Source of the DNA: Morinoia aosen
Lineage: Eukaryota; Arthropoda; Malacostraca; Amphipoda; Talitridae
Length of the DNA: 64,000 bases
Direction: 5' to 3'
Assembly (NCBI GenBank): GCA_030386875.1
Contig: CM059556.1
Span: 36,372,964 to 36,436,963, forward strand
How positions within the stretch are numbered: position 1 is the first letter of the stretch; every line of letters starts with the position of its first letter. Made by a program: the position numbers and the translations under genes. Of this stretch, positions 21,727 to 33,429 are shown piece after piece. The notes below the pieces were generated by a model. It saw only the letters and a list, made by a program, of their open reading frames with translations. It did not search any database and had not been told where the DNA came from.

Positions 21727-22127
21727 TGTTGTCAAATGAAATTCGTATTCAGCTGGAAATTTATTATTTTCGGTCGAGCTTTCGAAATTTTAAACAAATT
21801 TCGTTTTCAGGACAAGAGATTGAAGTTTTTGGAAGCAAAGTTATGACCAAAACAGGTATCCTGGAAACAAGGGAAAGATATTACATATAAGATAAACGAA
21901 AGCGGACATCGGTGGAACATGCAGGAGTCACAGTAATTATTTCAAAAGTGGTTTATAAACATCTGGAATTTAGAGATATCTATTGTAGGAGTTTGAATTA
22001 GTTGTCGAATAGAATGCTTCTAAGTATCTTCTTTGTTTCTTGTTGGAATTTTGAGATATAATTTAATAATTTTGAAAATCTATTTAGTGGCCCGTATCCC
22101 GAACATGTTAGTAAACTAAAGAATTAA
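21727..22127. repeat. left 401-bp inverted repeat of a Penelope-like element
   Basis: Reverse-complementary to 22951-23351 over exactly 401 bp with only a few substitutions and no indels. On the minus strand it appears to continue from the GIY-YIG endonuclease into C-terminal and 3' non-coding sequence, so this arm is the natural 3' end of the element. Confidence 0.92.
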
Positions 22128-22950
22128 TTTGCTATTTTTCCACATTTTGGCAATGTTCATTGACACGGATTTTTAAATTCCTGCAAGTTTCACCGATATA
22201 CACTTATTAACAATTTTTACAACCTAATTTGTACACTACATCGCAACGGTCTCCAGGTGCTTGTTTGTCTTTAATTTTTGATAAATTTCTTCCTATCAGG
22301 TTAATTGACTTCTTTGCTATTTGCACATTGAATGGCCGGAGTATCCTGTTGACACGTTCAGATGTGCCTTTTACATAAGGAGCACTAAAATAGCTAATTT
22401 TTGGGTTCTAATTTTGGCTAATATTTTATCGCGGATTTTTTAGTTTTCTGATTGATTGTTTGATCATTTTTTCTTGGTATCCGTTTTTTTGTAGCTACTA
22501 TTTAATAAATTTTAGTTCATTTTCGACTTAATCATTACTACACAATTGCAAGGCTCTACTAACTAGGGAATCAACAACGCTACGTTTTTATTTATTAGGA
22601 TGGTTTGAAGAGAAATCGAGGTATCGTCCGGTATGGGTTGGTTTTCTGTAAATTCCAAAACTGAGGGAGTTGTCTTCCATTCTTGTAAATTTTAAGTCCA
22701 AAAAGGCGATGGAATTATTTTGTTCCTTTTCGATCGTGAATTGAATGTTAGCGTTAATTTAGTTTAGCTAGTTGTTTAAATCATCGACGGTGTTTTTGGG
22801 AACTATTGCAAACACATCGTCAACGTATCTTTTCCAAAACATAATTTAGCTACTGCAGTGCTCAAAGATCTCATTTTCAATGTTTTACATTGTAGCCTCG
22901 GCAATTGCTACGGACACGCTACTTCCCATTGCTTCCCATAGCTTGTATTT
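22128..22950 (-). pseudogene. Penelope-like element: RT C-terminus and GIY-YIG endonuclease remnant
   Basis: Read on the minus strand. MGSSVSVAIAEA near 22900 and WKRYVDDVFAIVPKN with the catalytic YVDD near 22815-22826 mark reverse transcriptase. NIQFTIEKEQNNSIAFLDL and GIYRKPTHT follow, the typical Penelope RT end. After stops and frame changes comes VNRILRPFNVQIAKKSI, then VVYKLGCKNC and VYIGETCRNLKIRVNEH (about 22150-22250), the GIY-YIG endonuclease with its Cys-x2-Cys motif. Several in-frame stops; the RT N-terminus is absent because the right inverted arm replaces it. Penelope elements reverse transcribe and integrate with this RT plus endonuclease pair; this copy is dead. Confidence 0.9.
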
Positions 22951-23351
22951 TTAATTCTTTAGTTTACTAACATGTTCGGGATACGGGCCACTAAATAGAT
23001 TTTCAAAATTATTAAATTATATCTCAAAATTCCAACAAGAAACAAAGAAGATACTTAGAAGCATTCTATTCGACAACTAATTCAAACTCCTACAATAGAT
23101 ATCTCTAAATTCCAGATGTTTATAAACCACTTTTGAAATAATTACTGTGACTCCTGCATGTTCCACCGATGTCCGCTTTCGTTTATCTTATATGTAATAT
23201 CTTTCCCTTGTATCCAGGATACCTGTTTTGGCCATAACTTTGCTTCCAAAAACTTCAATCTCTTGTCCTGAAAACGAAATTTGTTTAAAATTTCGAAAGC
23301 TCGACCGAAAATAATAAATTTCCATCTGAATACGAATTTCATTTGACAACA
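22951..23351. repeat. right 401-bp inverted repeat of a Penelope-like element
   Basis: Inverted copy of 21727-22127, placed where the 5' half of the RT should be. Penelope elements are known for pseudo-LTRs in direct or inverted order, and this matches the inverted kind. Frames of about 65-73 codons on its minus strand are antisense to the 3' sequence and not genes. Confidence 0.92.
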
Positions 23352-24740
23352 ATGGAACCTGGATATCCGCTATTTGAACTAATAATATTAATAGATCTGT
23401 GAGCATCACAATAAAGCCGCTGGATTCTGGGATGCATGAGTTGTGATAACAATATCGGTATTGTGTTTTCGTTGTGAAGTATCGTCAATATTTTTCAGGA
23501 ACATCAATATCTTCCGTGGTTTACACGATCACTGTGATACTTCAATTTGCACTGAAAAGTGAAAGCGTTTTAGTATCCATGGTACATGAAGCCAACAAAG
23601 TAGCAGGCTTCTGGAAACTCTAGGTACGGAGTTCAGAAGCATGCGGGTTTTATTCGAAAAATCTTCGGAAGCCAGCTAAAACTTCGGCAATTTCGACCTG
23701 CTCTTTCAGCCGCAGTTGTTGGCCGGTCGCTACTTTAAATCGAACGAAATTGATGCACTCTGAAAAAAAAACCTTCAGATTGTATTCTAGATACACGTGA
23801 AGAACAAACTTGAAACTCGAGTGTTACTTTTTTGGAAGAAGTCCCACTGTTCCCAGCACGATTAAAAAAAGGAAACGTCTGATCATTTTCACTCAAACTG
23901 AAAAAATCGTGCAATCGTTCTCAGTCTAACTTTATAGCCGTTGCATATATCATTTTGACCGCCCTATGCAGAAGCTATTCTTGGATGGCTAAAATTATAG
24001 ACGCCTGGGCTTAGACTCGGGTGGATTCGCAAATCTGTAAGTGCATTTTATGTCTTCTATATCTCTACCGCATTCTACACCAAGATGTCTCTCCAAAACT
24101 CTGTAATCAATACTTTATTTAACCACAAATGTGTGGAAAATTATTTATCTCTGAGTTCATTTGTTATTAATATTTTAAAAGGGTGCGTAACTTATGCGCC
24201 ACCCGGTATATGGAATCTTTGTTTACTTCAAGGTAGTTAAAAGAATCAGTGATTTATTTTTGTGAGTACCTCATCTGTTTGCATCTCATTAATACTTCGT
24301 ATCTGATCTCAAACTTCAAGTTATGAAATCGTTGACAATTTAGAAGATAAATTGTAATGGGTGTGGCCGGTCTCTCTACTTTTGATTCTTAGAGAATATT
24401 GCGGCATTTATTGTGAACACAATTGTTTCAGTATCCTTGATACGTCATTATCATTCATAGATAACGAACATACAGGCAATAAAATTTAATAATGAAAATT
24501 CTCCACCTACTTTAGATCTACTCAATTTAAAGAGCGTAATTTTTCCTATCCATCCACTAAACGCTCGTTATATTTCTATGGTGAAAAGCACATTTGGTTT
24601 CCTCTCCTCTAGCTACCCTTTGCTTCACTTTTTTTTTAAATGATGTGAAGAATTTTAAAATTCATCCTTTACCTACATAGCAATCCAAACAAATAACACA
24701 AAATGGAGAAATTTCATGTCTTTTCCAAATTTTTAACTTA
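23352..24740. other. unique AT-rich sequence with a TE-terminus-like motif
   Basis: No frame or array. At 24183-24214, gtgcgtaacttatgcgccac followed by ccggtat resembles a mariner-type terminal repeat read in reverse, but I found no partner copy upstream and no transposase remnant. Confidence 0.4.
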
Positions 24741-24872
24741 AGAACATTGTTCAAGTTCATCACATGTTAAAATACAAAGATAATCACATACGATTTTGGC
24801 AATTGAGTGTTTTGAGTAAAGATGATAAGTGATTATCTTCGTATTTCAACGCGTGACGAACTTAAACAAATT
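24741..24872. mobile_element. short inverted-repeat element, ~45-bp arms
   Basis: The left arm (24741-24789, gttcaagttcatcacatgtt and aaatacaaagataatcac) is about 80% complementary to the right arm (24825-24872, gtgattatcttcgtatttca and cgtgacgaacttaaac), with about 35 bp between. Probably a small MITE; superfamily unknown. Confidence 0.55.
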
Positions 24873-26089
24873 TTATGACTGCGATTACCATTCACTTTTC
24901 GCAACCTTTTAAGCGAAACACATATTGAGATGCGCATCGCGCACAACTAAATTCATAAACTGGTGGCAACCGTTGGCTATATATAGCTATCAAGCGTTTG
25001 GTTCATGTTTAGAGCGGGGCACACTAAAGCAATGACAGTATTTGTAGTGGTCCAGTAGTAACGATTGGTAAAATTAAAATTGGACCTCTGGTAAAATGAG
25101 AGTTCATCACCTCATTTTTATTTTTGTTCATAAGCAAGTTGAAAGCTCGTTGAAAATAACGTGAAAAGTGGACCCCTCTATAAATGTTTTGTAAATAACT
25201 TTATTCGTGCCAACTGCTAGAAAGTATGATACGTGTTCTTGCTAATGATTTTTTTTTTGCATTCAGTTTTGAACAAAGTTTTATATTTGCATTTATTTTT
25301 GAGCAAAGTATGATATTTTGGCGTATGGTTTTGAGGAAAATACTCATTACACGTTGGTAAGCTGCTGCAGGTATGGGGACCAACATTTCAGCCAGAGCAC
25401 TTTGTTCGGTTATAAGTATTGTAAGGACAACGGTCTAATATTCTTCCAATAAAATTCTACTTCTCTATACCCACCTCGGAGCTCGTAGCGTTGTACCTCC
25501 ATACGCTTGCCGCCGCGCACTACAGGTGAATATAGAAATGTTTAATCGTGAAGTGTATTGTGATTTATCTATGTTTATAGTTCATTGTGAAATAGCGGAT
25601 AATGAGATAGTGTATCGTCTTGAAGCTCATGTTCTCGTTGAATTGTTTATCTTGTCTGCTGATCTTACCCGATGCCTGTTAAGATTGCATTCTGTCTGTC
25701 CAACATGCCAGATCGTTGAGACTGCGCCTCAACCCATATCGCGAATTCAGAACTGCTGTCGTATATTTGCTTTAATTTAGTTGCTTCAATATGGTTGCTC
25801 TAGAATCTTTGTTATCTTCTAAATTTTGTACTGGCCTGATTTTCGATGTATAACAATTAACCGTCGCTTCCAAACTCGTCTATAAGTATATTTGAGAATT
25901 ATTTTGCATTTTCGTTATTCATTGTTCATTATTTATCTTTCAAGTGTAAACTTAATATATATGTTAATTATACTGTTGAATAAAACAGTAGGACCTTATC
26001 GATTTTCTTTCACCTGCCACCTAACCTACGCCGATCCTGCATGCCCTGACAAGTATATCTGTGTTATAAAACCTGCAAAACAGTGTCTC
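24873..26089. other. AT-rich spacer, no gene supported
   Basis: A tatatatag TATA-like run near 24979 and a weak ~50-bp duplication of a ttttgaacaaagt motif near 25265-25320 are visible. Short plus-strand frames (for example 25526-25780) show no domain. No array. Confidence 0.35.
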
Positions 26090-26300
26090 CATATTTTATA
26101 AAGGCCACACAACCGAATGATTGTCAGTCAAATCCAGCTTTTTTCAATTGGTCTTCCATTATTTTTTCCCCATTTCGAGTCGCTTCAATTGTTCTCATAT
26201 TTTATAAAGGCCACACAACCGGAACATTATCAGTCAAGCCCCGCTCTTTCATCTGGACAAATTGTCTCTCCATTTACACTCGCTTCTATTTATTGCAAAT
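26090..26300. repeat. two-copy ~105-bp tandem duplication
   Basis: catattttataaaggccaca starts at about 26090 and again at 26195, each followed by a diverged copy of the same ~85 bp ending in a cgcttc motif. Confidence 0.8.
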
Positions 26301-26399
26301 GGCAGTCGAGTTGCAGCAGTTACGAGGAGACATGCTCCTCTCCTACTGCATCGCTTTCAATAACAACACAAATTCAATAACACTGGCATTGGTCGGAAC

Positions 26400-27065
26400 C
26401 GTGCCCTGTCGGGCCCATTATATCAGCAGTCGCATCCACAGCAAAATTATCCAGGGTTGCTGTCTTTGTAGTCCTTAATAGTTCAGTGCACAACAAAATT
26501 ATTCTCAGACCATGTCGTTGTCCGTGTCCGAAAGTCCCAAATAGTCGAGCCCACAGCAAAATTAACCTGGGTTGCTGTCCTAAAGTTTCAAATAGTTGAG
26601 CCCACTGCAAAATTATCATGGGTTGCTGTCCTAAAGTCCCAAATAGTCGAGCCCACAGCAAAATTAACCTGGGTTGCTGTCCTAAAGTTTCAAATAGTTG
26701 AGCCCACTGCAAAATTATCATGGGTTGCTGTCCTAAAGTTTCAAATAGTTGAGCCCGCTGCAAAATTATCATGGGTTGCTGTCCTAAAGTTTCATATAGT
26801 TGAATCTACAGCAAAATTATCCTGGGTTGCTGTCCTAAAGTTTCAAATAGCTGAGTCTACAGCAAAATTATTCGGGGATCCCGTCGCTGTCCCAAAGTTC
26901 TAAATAGTTCAGTCCGCAGCAGAATAATTCATAGGTAACGTCACCGTCTCAAAAGTCCCAAATAGTCGAGCCTACAGCAAAATTATCTATGGGTCCTATC
27001 TCTATCCAAAAGTCCCTAACAGTCGAGTCCACAGCAGAATTATTCAAAGACCCTGTCGCTGTCCC
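26400..27065. repeat. 51-bp minisatellite, about 13 copies
   Basis: The core is gcaaaattatcatgggttgc, spaced 51 bp. In the centre (26530-26790) two unit types alternate (cacagc/aacctg and cactgc/atcatg), giving a 102-bp higher-order unit; edge copies are much more diverged. Confidence 0.93.
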
Positions 27066-27242
27066 AAAAATGCAAGATAACGGCAACACAGCGGAGCAGT
27101 CGTGCACATTGAAGACATTTACTGCTGTGGCAACGAGCGGCGATGTGCCGTGTTGCTCAACTTTGTCTGTTTGTTGCCAGCGGGCAGTGAACAGCGAAAC
27201 TATAGCGGTATAATACCCTTGGTGTCTGCATTTATTTACATA

Positions 27243-27375
27243 CTAGTGTACACGACCCGTCAAAATGACGGGTTTCGTTATTTTCTTTGGACAAATTTTC
27301 CAGATGTGGATGACAAGCAAATATATCCATCCTGCTAGTACCTGCGAATAAAATATTCTTGTACTCGTGCACTGC
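27243..27375 (-). mobile_element. Helitron 3'-end fragment
   Basis: The minus strand ends in a perfect 7-bp hairpin (cccgtca, loop ttt, tgacggg), then gtcgtgtaca and CTAG followed by T. The catccacatctgg and agtgcacgagtacaag blocks match the family. The 5' part is missing beyond about 27375. Confidence 0.8.
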
Positions 27376-27434
27376 TATTTACAGCCTAACCGAAGCAACC
27401 GTTAACAACCGCGGAAATTCGGTGAACGTGTTAA
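27376..27434 (-). mobile_element. 5' stub of a TTAA 276-bp MITE
   Basis: Reading the minus strand from TTAA at 27431-27434 gives cacgttcaccgaatttccgc and the gttaacggttgcttcggtta block, then the homology stops at the Helitron fragment. Only about 59 bp remain. Confidence 0.65.
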
Positions 27435-27784
27435 GTTTCTAAAGGACCTCTTATTTCCATCTGCCAAATAACACATTGGTTTCTCCGATTTATTCTAACT
27501 GATGCCTGGTCGCAAGGACGAACAGAAACTCATTTCGTACACGTAGGAATTGAAGCAAATGTGGCAAGGTTTTTTCATTACGGGAAGAAGCACAGGACAC
27601 GATCTACAGAATTTTAATCCCCCAGAAAGCATGCAAAAGGCCAGAGCTTTAATCCGCTTGTCCACGATAGATCATAAGCTTCGTCGAGTTCAAGAACTAA
27701 TCAATCGAAGAAGCACAGGGTGAAGTTCAAGTCTTTAAAAAGCCTTCCCAAATCATGGCTTTCCAGCTTATACCCGAGCTGAAG
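27435..27784. other. unique spacer, nothing recognised
   Basis: About 350 bp without repeats, element ends or long frames. Confidence 0.4.
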
Positions 27785-29325
27785 TCTACTCTTAGATCAA
27801 ATGCAAGTTAAATTCACACTGAATTCAAATTTAAACCCAGTCAAATCTGAAGTCCAATCAAAGGTCAAATGCAAGTTCAAATTCACTATGAGGTCAAGTG
27901 CACCCAGTCCACTCTGAGGTCAAATGCAAACCCAGTCGACTCTGAGGTCAAAGGCCAACCCAGTCCACTCTGAGGTCAAAGGCCAACCCAGTCCACTCTG
28001 ATGTCAAAGGCAAACCCAGTCCACTCTGAGGTCAAAGGCCGACCCAGTCCACTCTGAGGTCAAAGGCAAACCCAGTCCACTCTGAGGTCAAAGGCCAACC
28101 CAGTCCACTCTGAGGTCAAAGGCAAACCCAGTCCACTCTGAGATCAAAGGCCAACCCAGTCCACTCTGAGGTCAAAGGCCACCCAGTCCACTCTGAGGTC
28201 AAAGACAAACCCAGTCCACTCTGAGGTCAAAAGCCAACCCAGTCCACGCTTAGGTCAAATATAAATCCAGTCCGCCATAAGGCTTGATGTAAGTCAAGTC
28301 TGCTATAAGGCTTGATGTAAGTCAAGTCCACTCTGAGGTAAAATGAAAGTCTAATGGAAGTCAAGTCCCATCTGAGGTCAAACGAAAGTCAAGTCCCAGC
28401 TGAGGTCAAATAAAAGTCAAGTCCAATCTGATGTCAAATAGAAGTCAAGTCCCATCTGAGGTCAAACTTAAGTCAAGTTCCATCTGAGGTCAAACGAAAG
28501 ACAAGTCCCATCCGAGGTCAAACGGAAGTCAAGCCCTATCTGAGGTCAAATAGAAGTCAAGTCCCAGCTGAGGTCAAATAGAATTCAAGTTCCACCTGAG
28601 GTCAAATCGAAGTCAAGTCCCAGCTGAGGTCAAATAGAATTCAAGTTCCATCCGAGGTCAAATAGAAGTCAAGTCCCACCTGAGGTCAAATCGAAGTCAA
28701 GTCCCAGCTGAGGTCAAATCGAAGTCAAGTCCCAGCTGAGGTCAAATAGAAGTCAAGTCCCAGCTGAGGTCAAATAGAAGTCAAGTTCCAGCTGAGGTCA
28801 AACCGAAGTCAAGTCCCAGCTGAAATCAAATAGAAGTCAAGTCCCACCTGAGGTCAATCCGAAGTCAAGTCCCAGCTGAGGTCAAATAGAAGTCAAGTCC
28901 CAGCTGAGGTCAAATAGAAGTCAAGTCCCAGCTGAGGTCAAATAGAAGTCAAGTCCCAGCTGAGGTCAAATAGAAGTCAAGTTCCAGCTGAGGTCAAACC
29001 GAAGTCAAGTCCCAGCTGAAATCAAATAGAAGTCAAGTCCCAGCTGAGGTCAAATAGAAGTCAAGTTCCAGCTGAGGTCAAACCGAAGTCAAGTCCCAGC
29101 TGAAATCAAATAGAAGTCAAGTCCCAGCTGAGGTCAAATAGAAGTCAAGTCCCACCTGAGGTCAATCCGAAGTCAAGTCCCAGCTGAGGTGAAATAGAAG
29201 TCAAGTCCCAGCTGAGGTCAAATAGAAGTCAAGTCCCACCTGAGGTCAATCCGAAGTCAAGTCCCAGCTGAGGTGAAATAGAAGTCAAGTCCCAGCTGAG
29301 GTCAAATAGAAGTCAAGTCCCCCTC
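27785..29325. repeat. 28-bp minisatellite with two subfamilies, about 54 copies
   Basis: A shared 28-bp backbone starts aggtcaaa. From about 27890 to 28260 the subfamily is aggtcaaaggcaaacccagt; from about 28320 to 29325 it is aggtcaaatagaagtcaagt. The transition around 28260-28340 contains intermediate and rearranged units. Multi-unit blocks recur in the right half (for example the aaaccgaag then tgaaatc variants). Confidence 0.97.
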
Positions 29326-29606
29326 ACGAAGGAACACAACAGAAGCCTCTGTCCGCCCCTAACAGAAGATCAATGATAAACGCAGTTGCCTAATATGAAG
29401 ACGGCAGTTTAAGCAAAGCTCCCTAGTTATAATTTTAATTTCCAGCTATCATTCAAGATATTAATGCGTGTAATTCGCCCGTAATATTGATGGCCAGTAA
29501 TATTATTGGGTCAAATAAAGGCCGCATATAATACTTGGCCCAAGAGGCTGCGTGTTACGAGACATTTAAGCTATTTCCCGAGGCCTTTGATTTTTATTAG
29601 GCAAGG

Positions 29607-29920
29607 GCCGCTCACTACTGCTGAGCACGCCATCACGATCGTTCTTTTATATTCTGCTCATCGTAATGAATGCATCATCCCCTATCCATCATGTCCATGT
29701 ATAAGCTGTGTCAATGTTTATGTAACATGAAATGGGATAACATGGATATTCGAATATTCAAGCATGGCCGCTCACTACTCAGCAAGCCAGAACGATCGTT
29801 CTTTTACATCCCGCTCATCGTAATGGATGCATCATCCCATATCCATCTTGAATATATATAAGTTGTACCAATGTTTCACCAACACGAAATTGGATGACGG
29901 GGATATTCATGGGTTTTGAA
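29607..29920. repeat. two-copy ~157-bp tandem duplication
   Basis: ggccgctcactact begins at about 29607 and at 29766; both copies continue with acgatcgttctttta, gctcatcgtaatg and catcatccc. Divergence is about 20%, so the duplication is old. Confidence 0.8.
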
Positions 29921-30247
29921 TCCCTCAATGGGATACAACTATTGTTTCTATGGGAGTTAGAACTACCAGGGGGAAATGTATGAGGGCCAACTACAGTAAC
30001 GCAGCCACTGCACTTCTCAAAAAAATCCAATATTAAATTTAGGCCTCTATTGTTAAAGTCGCTTAGTGACTGAAAAATTTCAGGACAAGAATAATCATCG
30101 ACTAACCCTAACTACGAGAGAAGTTAATTCAAATCTTAGTGATGCCTACTTAACAATTATTTTTCTTTCACTTCAAAAGGATGCAAATTTGGTGTCAATC
30201 GATCCTCCACTAGTAGAGATGAAAAAATAGTTCCAGTTATTTCAGAA
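29921..30247. other. spacer, possibly unreadable upstream part of the LINE below
   Basis: No clear frame. Given the RNase H remnant that follows, decayed retrotransposon sequence is likely but not demonstrable by eye. Confidence 0.35.
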
Positions 30248-30434
30248 ATGAATAGCTTGTATCAAGCATCGTGCGAGTTTAATAACTGGGCGTGGTGCCA
30301 TTATTCGTACACTAACACTACTAAAAAAGCCTCAGTGTATTCGACTGTAATGCATGATGCACACTTGGCCCTTGATATCATTCAACATAAAAAAGAAACA
30401 AATTTTATCATTTACTGCTACTCTCTCAGTGTCG

Positions 30435-30713
30435 TGAACACGTTGACTACGTTTTTTGCGCGGTTGCTACTCTTGGTTAAATCAAATTGAAATTAGTAGA
30501 GTTGAAAAACTGATTTCACTGCTCTAATATATTTATGTTTTTTCTAAGAGGTGTGAAAATCGCAATATGGATGATAATATTTTACATTTTACGCTAAAAT
30601 CTAAGCTAAAAAAGGTAGTGAAATGATTGAAATGCTGTTCATTTTTACCGGCACGTAACTGAGGAATTTACCCGGTGTTACACACAAGTCCTAAAAGGTA
30701 GTCAACGCGTTAA
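30435..30713 (+). mobile_element. TTAA MITE, 276-bp family, inserted in the LINE RNase H
   Basis: 279 bp, starting acacgttgactacg (5' tetranucleotide decayed to tgaa) and ending gtcaacgcgTTAA at 30710-30713. It sits at the codon pair Val-Asn (gttaac) of the RNase H frame, which supplies the TTAA target. Confidence 0.8.
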
Positions 30714-31195
30714 CAAAATACGTGACGCACCATCCAGTACAACATCGAATTTTCTGCGACTCCCTAAGTGTCAACGGCACTAAAATACGTCACGCACCAT
30801 CCAGTGCAACATAGAATTTCCTGTGACTCCCTAAGTGTCAACGGCACTAAAATACGTGACACACCATCCTGTGCAACATCGAATTTCCTGTGACTCCCTA
30901 AGTGTCAACGGGACTAAAATACGTGACGCACCATCCAGTGCAACATCGAATTTCCTGTGACTCCCTAAGTGTCAACGGCACTAAAATACGTGACACACCA
31001 TCCAGTGCAACATCGAATTTCCGGTGACTCCCTAAGTGTCAACGGCACTAAAATACGTGACACACCATCCAGTGCAACATCGAATTTCCTGTGACTCCCT
31101 AAGTGCCAACGGCACTAAAATACGTGACACACCATCCAGTGCAACATCGAATTTCCTGTGACTCCCTAAGTGTCAACGGCACTAAAATACGTGAC
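30714..31195. repeat. 67-bp minisatellite derived from LINE sequence, about 7 copies
   Basis: The unit core is actaaaatacgtgacgcacc. The first ~36 bp of each unit match the single-copy RNase H sequence into which the last unit merges at 31183-31215 (same core, then catcctgtgc). The other ~31 bp (cctgtgactccctaagtgtc region) is not explained. Confidence 0.93.
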
Positions 31196-31900
31196 GCATC
31201 ATCCTGTGCTTCGGCGAACACAACACGATATTCATGACGTGCAAATTAGCGGCAAATCCATCAGCATAAACTGGATCCCTTCTCATGTTGGACTACGCGG
31301 TAACTCTGTCGCAGATGCTGCTGCCAAAAGCGCGTCCCGAAACTTTAGGAATACATTTTAATTAGTTTCTCGGATTGGAGACCCATAATACGACAAGCCC
31401 TGATTAATCAGTGGAAAACTAGATGGCAGAATTGCAGGGACAAGCTGAGGGAGATCCAGTCATCACCATGAAAGGGGATTGGATTTGGGTAAAATATAAC
31501 GCAGACAGGAAGTAATAGTTAACACACTCAGAATGGGACATACATTCTCAACTCATGGTTACCTGATGAACAATAAATTACTCGGTATCGCACCACGGTG
31601 TGAGTTCTGCAACAAATCAATACTAACAGTAAAACATTTAATAATAGAATGTTAAAACCTCATATATAGTAGTATGAAAGTTTGCAAAACGCATCAGCGG
31701 CACTCGGACGTTATGGATATAATAAATTCCATCGTGCGATAAATGCTTGCGACCAAATTTAAATGCTTCAGTTTATCTTGACGCAGTTAACTCATTCTTA
31801 AAATTAAACAGTTAAATTTTAATTTTCTGTAGCAAATGTCATCCGTAGAAGGTAACCAGAAAGAAAGGCCTTCGTGATTAATTTCATCAAAACTCTTCAA

Positions 31901-31933
31901 TATTATTATTATTATAATTATTATTATTATTAT
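31901..31933. repeat. (ATT)n microsatellite, possible TAA tail on the minus strand
   Basis: About ten imperfect att units. Read on the minus strand it is (TAA)n preceded by agttaataataagaacgggg, the layout of a TAA-tailed retroelement 3' end, but no element body was identified between 31934 and 32300. Confidence 0.6.
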
Positions 31934-33134
31934 CCCCGTTCTTATTATTAACTGGGAGTTACTTTTGTACGCACAAGTTGCAGGTCGCATAAGATGACGC
32001 ACAACTTCAGGACCAACTGTTATTTCAATCTCAACACCACACATAAACCAACTCGACCAAACTTCAATCGCGAAGAAAGTCTACGGAGATTGGTCGCCTT
32101 GAATCGTAGATGGGAGTCCCGCTGTCTGGTCTCCCAGAATTTCTGTGCTTGCGCTGCCGCTCAGATTTATTGAGGAGAAAATTACTCCATTTCTGGGCCC
32201 TAGTTTGAGCCAACTGTGAACGACTTGAAATTGTGTTATCAATTGCTCGCACAGAGGCATTTTGCAGGTCATTTGAGACAGTTTTGCTCAGTTAGGTGAA
32301 CTTCCAAGGTAGTCGATTGTAGGCTGGAATTGATAAAGGCTTGGAATATTCAATGGCTTTAGAAAATACAAATTGTAACGTAGCTTGAGAGTGTTAACTG
32401 AATTTACTTGGTAGAGCGTTAAGAATAATACACATAAATAATAGCTTAAATATAATACAGATGAGGGAAAAACTACTGGTTTATGCTAAACGCGTATTCA
32501 TATTGTGGGCCTGCAACTAAATTATTCAGTCATAAATCTAAAAAGTTATAAACAAATTTATCTGGTTTATCAGTTTATCGTGTCATATTTGTAGCGTAAT
32601 ATAACGGAATAGTAAAATACACCAACATAAATATTCTTAAAAAAAATCTCTTGAAAAAACGGCCAAAATTACCGTCAAAACAGCAGTTGAATAACAGTAT
32701 TCGTCATGTCAGTCTTGTCTGATGAACAAGGTTTGTACTTTCTAACCTCACACAAAAGGTGTCAGGGAAAGGCAAGTGGGAACGAGATGTAATTTCTGAA
32801 GTTGCCGTAATCATTATTAGTTATTTTCCCGTAATTTTTTCAATTTCCCGCTAGTCAATTCCCATTATTTTCGTTGGAGGTGATGGATGTCCACTTTTCG
32901 TATTTCATCTGCTCTTTTTATCGCAAGCAGTGGTGTGAAAACCACGTTATATTTTCCGCTGCAAAATTCATGTAAATGATTTTGACCTCCACGTCATCGT
33001 TGTGCTTGCGAATTTTTTGAGAAACATAAGAACTTTTTTTAACTCTAGTGTAACTAACATCCAGTTACTGGCTACACCTGATATTTATAATGGAATATAA
33101 TTAAAAATCTCTAGGGCTTAAAGAATACCAAGTC
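31934..33134. other. spacer without recognised features
   Basis: Minus-strand frames of 62-85 codons at 31787-32272 overlap each other in different phases and show no family motif. The rest is AT-rich unique sequence. Confidence 0.35.
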
Positions 33135-33408
33135 TTAACACGTTCACCGCGTTTCCGCGGTTGTTAACGGTTGGTTTCGTTAGGCTTCAAGTAGCAGAAT
33201 TTGGAAAATAACCTCTGCTTGAAAAATGTTTTATCTTTCGTAAGAAATATGCAAAATACGATCAAGCTGTTACATTTCACCTCGTGTCAGAATAGTTACT
33301 TGTTAAAAAAGTTACGAAACAGGTGAAATGTCATTCATTGATACCGGTACATGAAAGAGCAATTTACCTAGTGGTACACATGTGAGCCAATACACAGGAA
33401 AGTGTCAA
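33135..33408 (+). mobile_element. TTAA MITE, 276-bp family, best-preserved 5' end
   Basis: TTAA at 33135-33138, then cacgttcaccgcgtttccgc and the gttaacggttggtttcgtta block; ends ggtacacatgtgagcc...agtgtcaa. 274 bp. The start contains a perfect ccgcg...cgcgg mini-hairpin. Confidence 0.8.
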
Positions 33409-33429
33409 AATATGATTTCTTTACTGCCA

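Larger units (their letters stand above)
30248..31760 (+). pseudogene. LINE ORF2 C-terminus: RNase H and CCHC remnant, interrupted
   Basis: From 30248 to 30434 the plus strand encodes VMHDAHLALDIIQHKKETNF and IIYCYSLSVV, the middle of an RNase H domain of the I/R1/LOA-type LINEs. The domain resumes at about 31192: ALKYVTHHPVLRRTQ, then SINWIPSHVGLRGNSVADAA, the C-terminal RNase H motif. After stops, LRMGHTFSTHGYLMNN and CEFCNKSILTVKHLIIEC (about 31530-31652) give the C-terminal zinc-knuckle-like end. Between the halves lie a TTAA MITE and a 67-bp array. Stops and frameshifts make it nonfunctional. Confidence 0.85.

Noticed and set aside
25526-25780. 84-codon plus-strand frame
   Set aside because: No motif or supporting context; the size is within chance expectation.
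27785-29325. Regular 28-bp repeats resembling a CRISPR array
   Set aside because: Units abut directly without unique spacers, units vary, and no cas genes or prokaryotic context exist.
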